From positions 1 to 12,586 of the forward strand of contig DASRFA010000028.1 of assembly GCA_035651755.1 (NCBI GenBank): a stretch of 12,586 bases of DNA, read 5' to 3'. Shown here piece after piece: positions 7,100 through 12,586 of this stretch. A program made the position numbers and the translations under genes. Numbering within the stretch: the first letter of the stretch is position 1; the number at the start of each line of letters is the position of its first letter. The notes beneath the pieces were generated by a model. The model was not told the DNA's origin, did no database searches, and worked only from the letters and a program-made list of their open reading frames with translations. Source of the stretch: DASRFA01 sp035651755 (GTDB taxonomy: Bacteria > Desulfobacterota > Binatia > UBA12015).

Positions 7100-7152
7100 G
7101 CGCAAACGCCCGCCACCGCCGCGCGCAAACGCGCCGCTCGCGCCGTTTGCGC
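7095..7152. promoter_or_regulatory. cluster of GCGCAAACG motifs upstream of LLM gene
   Basis: GCGCAAACG occurs at 7100-7108 and 7123-7131, and inverted (CGTTTGCGC) at 7144-7152. The first two copies lie inside a 15-bp exact direct repeat, GCCGCGCGCAAACGC, at 7095-7109 and 7118-7132. The second and third copies form a 9-bp inverted repeat. Centre spacings of 23 and 21 bp are close to two helical turns, so one protein face could bind all three. The cluster ends 64 bp before the LLM oxidoreductase start at 7217, a place where an operator would be expected. No regulator gene for it is recognised. Confidence 0.4.
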
Positions 7153-7216
7153 AGCCGCGCCATCGTGTCATCGATGGCCTCGACGAGCGCGCCGACGCGC
7201 TCCGGAGGGACGATCG

Positions 7217-8158
7217 ATGACGCACCCCGTTCGCTTCGGAATCCAGACCGGCCAGCAGGGCATCGCGTGGTCCGAGATGCTCGATCTCTGGCAGCGCGCC
7301 GACGCCTGGGGCTACGACACGCTCTGGAACTTCGACCACTTCCTCCCGATCTTCACCGACCCGAAGGGCCCCTGCCTCGAGGGCTGGGTGACGCTGTCCG
7401 CGCTCGGCCAGGCGACGAAGCGCGCGCGCATCGGCCACCTCGTGAACGGCAACACGTACCGCAACCCGTGCATCCTCGCGAAGATGGCCGCGACGCTCGA
7501 CCACGTGACCGGCGGCCGCCTGAACCTCGGCATCGGCGCCGGCTGGTTCGAGCAGGAGCACCGCGCCTTCGGCATCGACTTCAAGACCATCCCCGGCCGC
7601 CTGCGCGCGCTCGACGAAGCGTGCGAGATCCTGAAGGGCATGTTCCGCGGCGAGCCGTTCAGCTTCGAGGGCAAGCACTACAAGGTACAGGAGGCGATCG
7701 GGAACCCGCGGCCAGTGCAGTCGCCGCATCCGCCGATCATGATCGGCGGCGTCGGCGAGAAGGTGCTGCTCCGGATCGTCGCGAAGCACGCCGACATGTG
7801 GAACGCGTCGGGGCCCGCCGAGAAGATGCAGCACCTGATCGACGTCATCCGCCGCCATGGCGACGCGGTCGGCCGCGACACCTCCGCGATCGAGAAGACG
7901 GTGATGATGCCGCTCTGCTACACGACGTCGCGCGATCGGCAGCAGTTCGTCTGCCAGCTCGTCGGCGCGATGCAGCAGTGCTCGCCAGAGGAGGCGCGAG
8001 CGCGCGTCATGATCGGCGACAAGGCGGAGTGCCTGGACACGATCGCGCGCTACGGGAAGGCGGGCGTCACGCACTTCCTCTTCATGCTGTTCCAGCCCGT
8101 CCAGCCGGACGAGGTGCAGGCGTTCGCGGAAGAGGTCATCCCGGCGGCTCGCCGCTGA
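7217..8158 (+). CDS. LLM class F420/flavin-dependent oxidoreductase
   Basis: This 313-residue TIM-barrel enzyme of the bacterial luciferase-like family most resembles the F420-dependent subgroup described by TIGR03560. Family landmarks are FGIQTGQQGIAWSEM at the N-terminus, WNFDHFLPI near 37-45, RIGHLVNGNTYRNP near 71-84, HVTGGRLNLGIGAGW near 96-110 (the typical LLM barrel motif), and PPIMIGGVGEKVLLRIVAKHADMWN near 172-196. Members use F420 or FMN to oxidise or reduce alcohols, aldehydes, ketones or amines; the substrate cannot be read from sequence. The ATG at 7217 is fixed by GGAGGGA at 7204-7210, 6 nt upstream, although the frame stays open much further upstream. It sits alone on the plus strand, facing the acyl-CoA dehydrogenase gene set, with operator-like motifs before it and a hairpin after it. 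Confidence 0.92.
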   Translation: MTHPVRFGIQTGQQGIAWSEMLDLWQRADAWGYDTLWNFDHFLPIFTDPKGPCLEGWVTLSALGQATKRARIGHLVNGNTYRNPCILAKMAATLDHVTGGRLNLGIGAGWFEQEHRAFGIDFKTIPGRLRALDEACEILKGMFRGEPFSFEGKHYKVQEAIGNPRPVQSPHPPIMIGGVGEKVLLRIVAKHADMWNASGPAEKMQHLIDVIRRHGDAVGRDTSAIEKTVMMPLCYTTSRDRQQFVCQLVGAMQQCSPEEARARVMIGDKAECLDTIARYGKAGVTHFLFMLFQPVQPDEVQAFAEEVIPAARR

Positions 8159-8189
8159 GGTCCCGAGCCCGACTGCCCGATTCCGCAGC

Positions 8190-8210
8190 GCCGCAAGCTT
8201 TTCGTGCGGC
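8190..8210 (+). terminator. hairpin after LLM gene
   Basis: GCCGCA (8190-8195) and TGCGGC (8205-8210) form a perfect 6-bp stem around a nine-base loop containing TTTT, starting 31 bases after the LLM stop codon. The downstream side is C-rich, with no T-run. Position and symmetry suggest a terminator; the short stem keeps confidence modest. Confidence 0.4.
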
Positions 8211-8296
8211 CCCGCATGTCGGCGGCGACGGCGTCACGTCGCGGATCGCTCGCAGCACGCGCTCTGGCGGACGCGCAGCGGATTCTTGGCGCGCCC

Positions 8297-8345
8297 GCGA
8301 GCCCCGGAAATAGCGCGGCGCCGCGCCGTTTCCTCCCGCGCTCGC
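8297..8345. repeat. 49-bp interrupted palindrome
   Basis: The centre is a 14-bp perfect palindrome, GCGCGGC|GCCGCGC (8313-8326). It is flanked by two unmatched bases on each side and then GGAAA (8306-8310) / TTTCC (8329-8333). Further out, GCGAGC (8297-8302) pairs with GCTCGC (8340-8345). Beyond that, GCGGAT-like sequences occur again on both sides with uneven spacing. It lies in the 328-bp gap between the LLM gene (stop 8158) and the small ORF at 8487, otherwise holding only the hairpin at 8190-8210. It could be an operator, a terminator or a dispersed repeat. Confidence 0.55.
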
Positions 8346-8486
8346 GCATCCGCGTCCCGGACGAGCGGGCGCGGCCCGCCGTCGGCACATCGCCTGCACG
8401 CCGTCGGCGGCGAACCGTCGCACGACGGCCGGCGCCGGGTGAGGGCGTCCGGCGAGGGAGAGATGGCGACGGGAGAGGGCGATGTG

Positions 8487-8711
8487 ATGGCGACGACAGG
8501 GACTCCGACCAAGCGGCTCGGCTTCGCGAAGCGCGTGCGCGTCCGGCTTCCGTTCGGCGCGTCGCGCCGGGCGTGGGACTGCCGCCCGTTCGGCGCCGGC
8601 CGGATCGTGGCGCCGTCGCTCGCGACCGCGGTCGAGATCGCGCACGCGACCTGGCTGGATCTCAAGTCGGGCGAGGTCCGCGTCGCCGACGTCGCCGCCC
8701 GCGCGGCTTAG
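8487..8711 (+). CDS. small hypothetical protein (74 aa)
   Basis: No family was recognised. Codon use fits the organism well (GCG, CTC, GTC, GAG, ATC, AAG preferred; third positions almost all G or C). The chosen ATG at 8487 has GGGAGAGGG at 8471-8479 at 7-nt spacing. An in-frame ATG at 8463 would add eight residues but has its purine-rich site only 2 nt away. The N-terminal half is basic (KRLGFAKRVRVRLPFG). The C-terminal half is mixed and could form a helix then strands (VEIAHATWLDLKSGEVRVADV). No signal peptide or membrane helix is evident. Its TAG stop (8709-8711) overlaps tail-to-tail with the TAA stop of the acyl-CoA dehydrogenase gene on the other strand. Likely a real small protein of unknown function. 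Confidence 0.55.
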   Translation: MATTGTPTKRLGFAKRVRVRLPFGASRRAWDCRPFGAGRIVAPSLATAVEIAHATWLDLKSGEVRVADVAARAA

Positions 8712-9784
8712 GCCGAGGGCGCGCTGCCGGGCGCGGCGCCCACGCGGAGGCCGACGACGAGCCGGTCGAGGCGCTCCATCCGGGTGCCGAGCGTCACGTC
8801 GAAGCTGCGGGCGCGCTTCACGTAGAGGTGCGCGTCGCACTCCCACGTGAACCCCATGCCGCCGTGGTTCTGGACGTTGTCGGCGGCGTTCTGGAGATAG
8901 GCGTTGCCGCACAGGACCTTCGCGACCGACGCCTGGAAGTCGGCGTCGGGGGCGCGATCGCGCACCGAGACCGTGGCGTACGTCGTCGCCGAGCGCGCGA
9001 CCTCGGCGCGCACCGCCATGTCGGCACAGCGATGCTTGACGGCCTGGAAGGAGCCGATCGGGCGATCGAATTGCGTCCGCACCTTGGCGTACTCGACGGA
9101 CAGCTCGACCGTGCGATGCACGCCGCCGACCGCCTCCGCGCACGCGAGCACCGTCGCCTCGCGCCGGAGCTGCGCCGGGTCGGCCGCGAGCGCGACGCAC
9201 GGCGCCGCCTCGAAATCGACGTGCGCGACCGACCGCGTCGGGTCCATGCTGGCGCGGCGCGCGACCCGGACGCCGTCCGCACCGGGCGCGACGAGCGCGA
9301 CGCCGCCGCCGTCGACGACGAGGAACCCGTCGCCCGCGAGCGCGTCGCACACGAACGAGCGCGCGCCCGTGAGCTTGCCGCCGCGGAGCGCGCTCGCCCA
9401 CGGGCGGTCGAGGCCGTCGACGAGCGCGACGCGCACCTCGCCGGCGAGGATGCGGGCGCGGAGATCGGCCGCCGCGCCCTCGCCGGCCGATACGAGCGCG
9501 TGCGCGGCGAGAACGCTCCCGAGCCAGGGGCCGGGCGCGAGCGCGCGCCCGAGCTCCTCGAAGAGCACCATCTCCTCGGTGAGGCCGTAGCCGGCGCCGC
9601 CCCGATCGCTCGCGATCCCGAGGCCGAAGAAGCCGAGCTCGCCGGCGCCGCGCCAGAGCGCGGCGAACGCGTCCGCGCCGGCGTCCGACAGTCGGCGCAC
9701 GCGCTCCATCGGCAGCTCGTGCTCGAGGAAAGACCGCACCGAGGCCTGGATCGCCTCCTGGTCCGACGACGGCATCAGGTCCAT
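8708..9784 (-). CDS. acyl-CoA dehydrogenase, FAD-arginine subunit (FadE-like)
   Basis: This 358-residue acyl-CoA dehydrogenase-family protein would introduce the alpha,beta double bond into an acyl-CoA as part of a flavoprotein. The short N-terminal helical domain is followed by a reduced middle domain without a clear EPGAGSD loop. The C-terminal domain is well conserved: EYAKVRTQFDRPIGSFQAVKH has the FAD-contacting R236, and QNHGGMGFTWE has Q305. By ungapped hand alignment it lacks the catalytic Glu of both known positions: TLGT stands where the MCAD YEGT motif would be, and Ala210 sits at the IVD-type helix position, though a Glu is next to it. That resembles the beta subunits of heterotetrameric FadE pairs such as FadE26-FadE27. 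The start ATG at 9784 has GGGAG about 5 nt upstream. It lies 55 bp after its probable partner subunit. Confidence 0.88.
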   Translation of the reverse strand: MDLMPSSDQEAIQASVRSFLEHELPMERVRRLSDAGADAFAALWRGAGELGFFGLGIASDRGGAGYGLTEEMVLFEELGRALAPGPWLGSVLAAHALVSAGEGAAADLRARILAGEVRVALVDGLDRPWASALRGGKLTGARSFVCDALAGDGFLVVDGGGVALVAPGADGVRVARRASMDPTRSVAHVDFEAAPCVALAADPAQLRREATVLACAEAVGGVHRTVELSVEYAKVRTQFDRPIGSFQAVKHRCADMAVRAEVARSATTYATVSVRDRAPDADFQASVAKVLCGNAYLQNAADNVQNHGGMGFTWECDAHLYVKRARSFDVTLGTRMERLDRLVVGLRVGAAPGSAPSA

Positions 9785-9795
9785 GTGCGCTCCCG

Positions 9796-9838
9796 GCGCG
9801 CTGCGCGCGGCGCGGCGCTCGCCCGCGGCTCCGCCGCG
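9796..9838 (-). other. two small GC hairpins between the paired dehydrogenase genes
   Basis: In the 55-bp gap between the two acyl-CoA dehydrogenase genes there are two short stems: CGCGGC/GCCGCG (9824-9829 with 9833-9838, three-base loop), directly after the upstream stop codon, and GCGCG/CGCGC (9796-9800 with 9804-9808, three-base loop). They could tune the ratio of the two subunits by stabilising the mRNA end or weakly attenuating transcription. They may also be chance in such GC-rich sequence. Confidence 0.25.
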
Positions 9839-9839
9839 C

Positions 9840-11090
9840 TCATCGCGGCAGCCCCAGGACGCGATCGCCGATGATGTTGCGCTGGATGTCCTTCGAGCCG
9901 GCGGCGATCGTCGAGGCGAAGGCGAGGAGCCAGCGGAAGACCCAGGTCTCGCGGATGCGGTTCCGGCGCGCCGCGGAGGGCGGGTCCGCGGGCTCCTCGA
10001 CCGCGGACCACTCGAGGACCGACGGCCCGAGGATCTCCATCGCGAGCCCGTGGACGCGCTGCTGCAGCTCCGAGAAGAAGAGCCGGATGAGCGACGCCTC
10101 GGAGCTCGGCATGCCGGTCCGCGCGGTCCGGCTGACGCTCCGGTAGGTCATCGAGCGGAGCGCCTCGACCTCGGCGCGCGCGAGCGCGAGGCGGCGCGCG
10201 ATCTCGTCGTCGTCGAGCGCGCTCTTCGACGCGCCCGCGCCCGCGGCGGCTGCGGCGCCGGCCCCCATTCCGCCGAGCGGCGTGTGGCGAGCGAGCTCGA
10301 CCAGCTCGTCCACCATGCGCGTCAAGCGCACCTGCTCCGAGAGGAACGCGGTCCCGCGCTCGAAGGAGAGGGTCGACATCGCGACCCGCCAGCCGTCGTT
10401 CAGCTTCCCGACGACGTTCGCGCGCGGGATGCGGACGTCCTCGTAGAAGACCTCGCAGAAGTCCTGGTGCCCGGCCATCGTGCGGATCGGGCGGATCGTG
10501 ATGCCCTTCGCGTCCATCGGGCAGATCACCCACGAGATGCCCTTGTGCTTGGGCGCCGCAGGGTCGGTCCGGACGAGCAGCTCCTGGTACTCCGCGATCT
10601 GCGCGAAGCTCGTCCAGATCTTCTGCCCGTTCACGACGAGATCGTCGCCGTCGACGACCGCGCGCGTCGAGAGCCCTCCGAGGTCCGAGCCCGCGCCGGG
10701 CTCGGAGAATCCCTGGCACCACACCGTCTCGCCGCGCAGGATCCGCGGCAGGTGGAAGCCCTTCTGCTCCTCGCTGCCGCACGCGATCAGCGTCGGCCCG
10801 CCGTGGTTCAGGCCGACGAAGAGGGTCGACGGCTCGTGGGCGCCGGCGCGCGCGAACTCCTCGTACCAGATGAGCTGCTCCATGAGGCTCGCGCCGCGGC
10901 CGCCGTACTCCTTCGGCCACGAGATGCCGGCCCACCCGGCGTCGTGCATCTTGCGCTGCCACGCGAGGTCGAAGTCGCGGCGAGCGCGGAGGTCGTTCTC
11001 GGGCGGCGGCACGCTGGGCTTGTTCGCCTCGATCCAGGCGCGCGCGCGCTCGCGAAAGCGCTCCTCCTCCGGGCTGAAGGTGATCTCCAT
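9840..11090 (-). CDS. acyl-CoA dehydrogenase, catalytic-base subunit (FadE-like)
   Basis: This 416-residue acyl-CoA dehydrogenase has the complete middle-domain flavin loop, GFSEPGAGSDLGGL (127-140), and GQKIWTSFA (155-163). The C-terminus ends with DIQRNIIGDRVLGLPR, typical of FadE proteins. E244 in TLSFERG lies where isovaleryl-CoA dehydrogenase and long-chain enzymes place their catalytic base. The MCAD position near the C-terminus is Ala (STIAAGS). The usual FAD Arg motif RxxF(G) after the catalytic helix is not seen; an Ala/Gly-rich insertion, about 273-287, occupies that area. The neighbouring 358-residue gene supplies the missing motif, which suggests an alpha2beta2 enzyme. The start is ATG 11090; the frame is open further upstream, but the family N-terminus (MEITFSPEEERFRERAR) begins here. 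The ribosome-binding site is weak. The LLM gene lies 110 bp upstream. Confidence 0.93.
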   Translation of the reverse strand: MEITFSPEEERFRERARAWIEANKPSVPPPENDLRARRDFDLAWQRKMHDAGWAGISWPKEYGGRGASLMEQLIWYEEFARAGAHEPSTLFVGLNHGGPTLIACGSEEQKGFHLPRILRGETVWCQGFSEPGAGSDLGGLSTRAVVDGDDLVVNGQKIWTSFAQIAEYQELLVRTDPAAPKHKGISWVICPMDAKGITIRPIRTMAGHQDFCEVFYEDVRIPRANVVGKLNDGWRVAMSTLSFERGTAFLSEQVRLTRMVDELVELARHTPLGGMGAGAAAAAGAGASKSALDDDEIARRLALARAEVEALRSMTYRSVSRTARTGMPSSEASLIRLFFSELQQRVHGLAMEILGPSVLEWSAVEEPADPPSAARRNRIRETWVFRWLLAFASTIAAGSKDIQRNIIGDRVLGLPR

Positions 11091-11131
11091 CGCCCGTGAG
11101 CTATGTCGGGCGCGCCCCGCACGCGCAAGCG

Positions 11132-11151
11132 CGGTTCGGGAGGCCGAACCG
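11132..11151 (-). terminator. 8-bp perfect hairpin between LLM and dehydrogenase genes
   Basis: CGGTTCGG (11132-11139) and CCGAACCG (11144-11151) form a perfect 8-bp stem with a four-base loop in the 110-bp gap between the LLM gene (stop at 11201) and the downstream dehydrogenase gene (start at 11090). It could terminate or attenuate the LLM transcript, or protect a processed end. No T-run follows on the minus strand, so read-through into the dehydrogenase pair remains possible. Confidence 0.4.
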
Positions 11152-11200
11152 GGCGGCTCGGGTGGAAACCGCTCGCGCGACGGCGTCCCGCGGCGCGGGC

Positions 11201-12097
11201 TCAGGCGAACTGCGGGGCGATCTCGCGCGCGAAGATCTCGAGCTGGTCGAGGAAGTGGTCGCAGCTCGAGCTCCGGAAGCGCAGGCTCAGCACGGTCGCG
11301 CCGATCGTCTGGTAACGCCGGAGGAGCGCCGTCATCGCCGCGCGGCCCTCCTCGAGCGTGACGTCGTAGAACTCCTCCGGCGAGAACACCAGGTCGAACG
11401 GCTCGGCGCGCTCGTGGCGCGCGCGCCAGACCTCCCATTGCCGCGCCCGCGCGAGCATTCGCTTCAGCTCCTCAACCGTCAAGTAGAACGGATCCCAGCC
11501 GTCGCCGAAGGAGAGCGCGCGGCGGAGCGAGCGCTCGGTCTTCCCGCCGAGCCAGATCGGCACGCGCGGCTGCACGGCGCACGGGTCGACGACGAAGCCG
11601 TCGAAACGGTAGTGCGTTCCTTCGTACGCGGGCTCGCGCCGCCCGAGCGCGGCGCGCAGCGCGCGCAGCGCGTCCTCGTAGCGGGGCCCACGTCCCGCGA
11701 AGTCGACGCCGAGGAGCCGGAACTCGGGCTCGAGGCTCCCGACCCCGACCCCGAGCACGACCCGGCCGCCGCTGAGCGCGTCGAGCGTGCCGTAGCTCTT
11801 CGCCACCGCGAGCGGGTGGTGGTACGGCAGGACGACGACATGCGTGACGAGTCGGATGCGCTCGGTCGCCGCCGCGATCCAGGCGAGCGTCGCGAGCGCG
11901 TCGTAGTAGCGGCCGCCGCGCGTCGGAACGACGTCCATCGGGATCGCGACGTGCTCGCTGCAGGTCATGTGGTGGTACCCCAGGCGGTCGGCCGCGACCG
12001 CGATCCGCCGGATCTCGGCCGGCCCGGCGCCGATCTCCCACGCGGCGTGGCTGGTCGCGGCGAGCGTCACGATCGGCGTCGTCAACCCGAAGCGCAT
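11201..12097 (-). CDS. LLM class F420-dependent oxidoreductase (TIGR03619-like)
   Basis: A 298-residue luciferase-like TIM-barrel enzyme resembling the F420-dependent Rv2161c-type subgroup (TIGR03619). Landmarks: MRFGLTTPIV at the start, LGYHHMTCSEHVAIP near 39-53, ERIRLVTHVVVLPYHHPLAVAK near 79-100, LSGGRVVLGVGVGSLEPEF near 108-126, and VPIWLGGKTERSLRRALSFGDGW near 179-201. It differs clearly from the other LLM protein in this window, so the two are not a recent duplication. Substrate unknown; relatives are often found with acyl-CoA dehydrogenases and SDRs in lipid or steroid catabolic clusters, as here. The ATG at 12097 begins the conserved strand; the ribosome-binding site is weak. It is divergent from the SDR gene (96-bp gap) and first in the minus-strand gene set that continues with the two dehydrogenase subunits. 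Confidence 0.92.
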   Translation of the reverse strand: MRFGLTTPIVTLAATSHAAWEIGAGPAEIRRIAVAADRLGYHHMTCSEHVAIPMDVVPTRGGRYYDALATLAWIAAATERIRLVTHVVVLPYHHPLAVAKSYGTLDALSGGRVVLGVGVGSLEPEFRLLGVDFAGRGPRYEDALRALRAALGRREPAYEGTHYRFDGFVVDPCAVQPRVPIWLGGKTERSLRRALSFGDGWDPFYLTVEELKRMLARARQWEVWRARHERAEPFDLVFSPEEFYDVTLEEGRAAMTALLRRYQTIGATVLSLRFRSSSCDHFLDQLEIFAREIAPQFA

Positions 12098-12158
12098 GGC
12101 GCGCTTCTAGCCCGGATCGCGCGCGAAGTCGCGACGGCCGCTGCGCGGCAGGACGGCT

Positions 12159-12188
12159 TTGACACGGGAGACGTCGGGCGGGGATAGG
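12159..12188 (+). promoter_or_regulatory. possible promoter for the SDR gene
   Basis: In the 96-bp divergent space (12098-12193) the sequence TTGACA (12159-12164) matches the sigma-70 -35 consensus. GATAGG at 12183-12188, 18 bp later, is a poor -10. If real, transcription would start almost at the SDR ATG (12194), giving a leaderless or near-leaderless message, which conflicts with the AGGA sequence at 12186-12189 that looks like a ribosome-binding site. A weak suggestion only. Confidence 0.15.
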
Positions 12189-12193
12189 AAGGC

Positions 12194-12586
12194 ATGGGTT
12201 TCGAGTCGATCTTCCGCCCCGGGCTCTTCGCCGGCGAGACGCACGTGGTGACGGGCGGCGGCAGCGGCATCGGCCGCTGCACGGCGCACGAGATCGCCGC
12301 CCTCGGCGCGCATGTCGCGATCACCGGCCGCAAGGCCGACAAGCTCGCCACGGTGAAGGGCGAGATCGAAGCCTCCGGCGGAAGCTGCGAGACGCATGCC
12401 TTCGACATCCGCGAGGAAGCACAGGTCAAGGACGCGATCGCTGCGATCGTAGCGAAGAACGGCCGCATCCACGGGCTGTTCAACAACGCCGGCGGCCAGT
12501 TCCCCTCGCCCGCCGCCACCATGAGCGCCAAGGGCTTCGACGTCGTGGTGCGCAACAACCTCACCGGCGGCTTCATCGTCAGCCGC
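12194..12586 (+). CDS. SDR, citronellol dehydrogenase/PECR-like, 5' part
   Basis: This is the first 131 residues of a classical short-chain dehydrogenase/reductase that runs off the end of the window. The Rossmann fold shows the cofactor motif TGGGSGIG (20-27), then GRK at 45-47 after the second strand, which fits NADP or NAD binding. The stabilising motif NNAG is at 97-100 and the NNLTGG segment carrying the active-site Asn is near 121-126. The YxxxK motif would lie beyond the window. The opening SIFRPGLFAG followed by GRCTAHEIAALGA resembles, from memory, citronellol/citronellal dehydrogenases of the Atu pathway and peroxisomal trans-2-enoyl-CoA reductase. The ATG at 12194 has AGGA at 12186-12189. 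It is divergent from the LLM/acyl-CoA dehydrogenase genes, consistent with a shared catabolic locus. Confidence 0.9.
   Translation, partial: MGFESIFRPGLFAGETHVVTGGGSGIGRCTAHEIAALGAHVAITGRKADKLATVKGEIEASGGSCETHAFDIREEAQVKDAIAAIVAKNGRIHGLFNNAGGQFPSPAATMSAKGFDVVVRNNLTGGFIVSR

Noticed and set aside
5184..7163. A 659-codon minus-strand frame across the kinase gene and the following gap.
   Set aside because: It is antisense to a certain kinase; the part over the gap is Arg-rich and simply reads the inverted repeat, giving matching peptides in both directions.
4922..7216. In-frame upstream extension of the LLM gene giving a product over 1000 residues.
   Set aside because: The extension crosses the kinase gene out of frame and is low-complexity Arg/Ala; the family start and the ribosome-binding site at 7204-7210 fix the ATG at 7217.
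8136..9401. A 421-codon minus-strand frame overlapping the dehydrogenase subunit and the LLM end.
   Set aside because: It is a different frame of the same strand as the dehydrogenase gene, Arg/Ala-rich with no recognisable domain.

Overview
This is a GC-rich bacterial window (roughly 70% or more G+C by eye, with strong G/C preference at third codon positions in every real gene). The gene content is two luciferase-like (LLM) flavin/F420 oxidoreductases, a paired set of FadE-type acyl-CoA dehydrogenases, a citronellol-dehydrogenase/PECR-like SDR, a sensorless receiver-histidine kinase and a PPDK with a histone-like tail. That fits an environmental, catabolically versatile lineage such as the Binatota/Desulfobacterota_B or another former deltaproteobacterial group, or an actinobacterium-like gene pool. 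The taxonomic guess is inference from gene content, not a computed placement.

Layout. (1) 1-415: a small hypothetical protein, then an intergenic space dominated by a 60-nt near-perfect inverted repeat. (2) 416-1636 (+): a multi-pass membrane mannosyltransferase of the PIG-V/GT76 type. (3) 1659-5196 (-): a two-gene operon of pyruvate, phosphate dikinase followed 25 bp later by a dual-specificity phosphatase whose motifs resemble the plant glucan phosphatases SEX4/LSF and laforin. The dikinase carries a 100-residue Lys/Arg/Ala/Pro tail at its N-terminus. (4) 5505-6656 (+), divergent from the dikinase: a soluble REC-HisKA-HATPase protein, followed by a terminator-like hairpin. (5) 6657-7216: a 560-bp non-coding stretch holding a ~125-bp long imperfect inverted repeat around an A+T-rich core, then a cluster of GCGCAAACG motifs. 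(6) 7217-8158 (+): an LLM oxidoreductase, then a hairpin and another large palindrome. (7) 8487-8711 (+): a small hypothetical protein overlapping tail-to-tail with (8) a minus-strand gene set 12097-8708: a second LLM oxidoreductase, then two acyl-CoA dehydrogenase subunits with complementary active-site features. (9) 12194 to the end (+): the 5' part of an SDR.

How it may work together. Genes of regions 6-9 look like a catabolic neighbourhood: LLM oxidoreductases and an SDR acting on alcohol/aldehyde/ketone or enoyl-CoA intermediates, feeding a heteromeric acyl-CoA dehydrogenase like those of steroid or terpenoid side-chain oxidation. The PPDK-phosphatase operon points to PEP/pyruvate interconversion and possibly glycogen or phospho-regulation. 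The observations most worth following are the PPDK tail, the PPDK/glucan-phosphatase-like pairing, the split acyl-CoA dehydrogenase active site, and the long intergenic inverted repeats. No tRNA, rRNA, CRISPR array, transposase or integrase gene was recognised.
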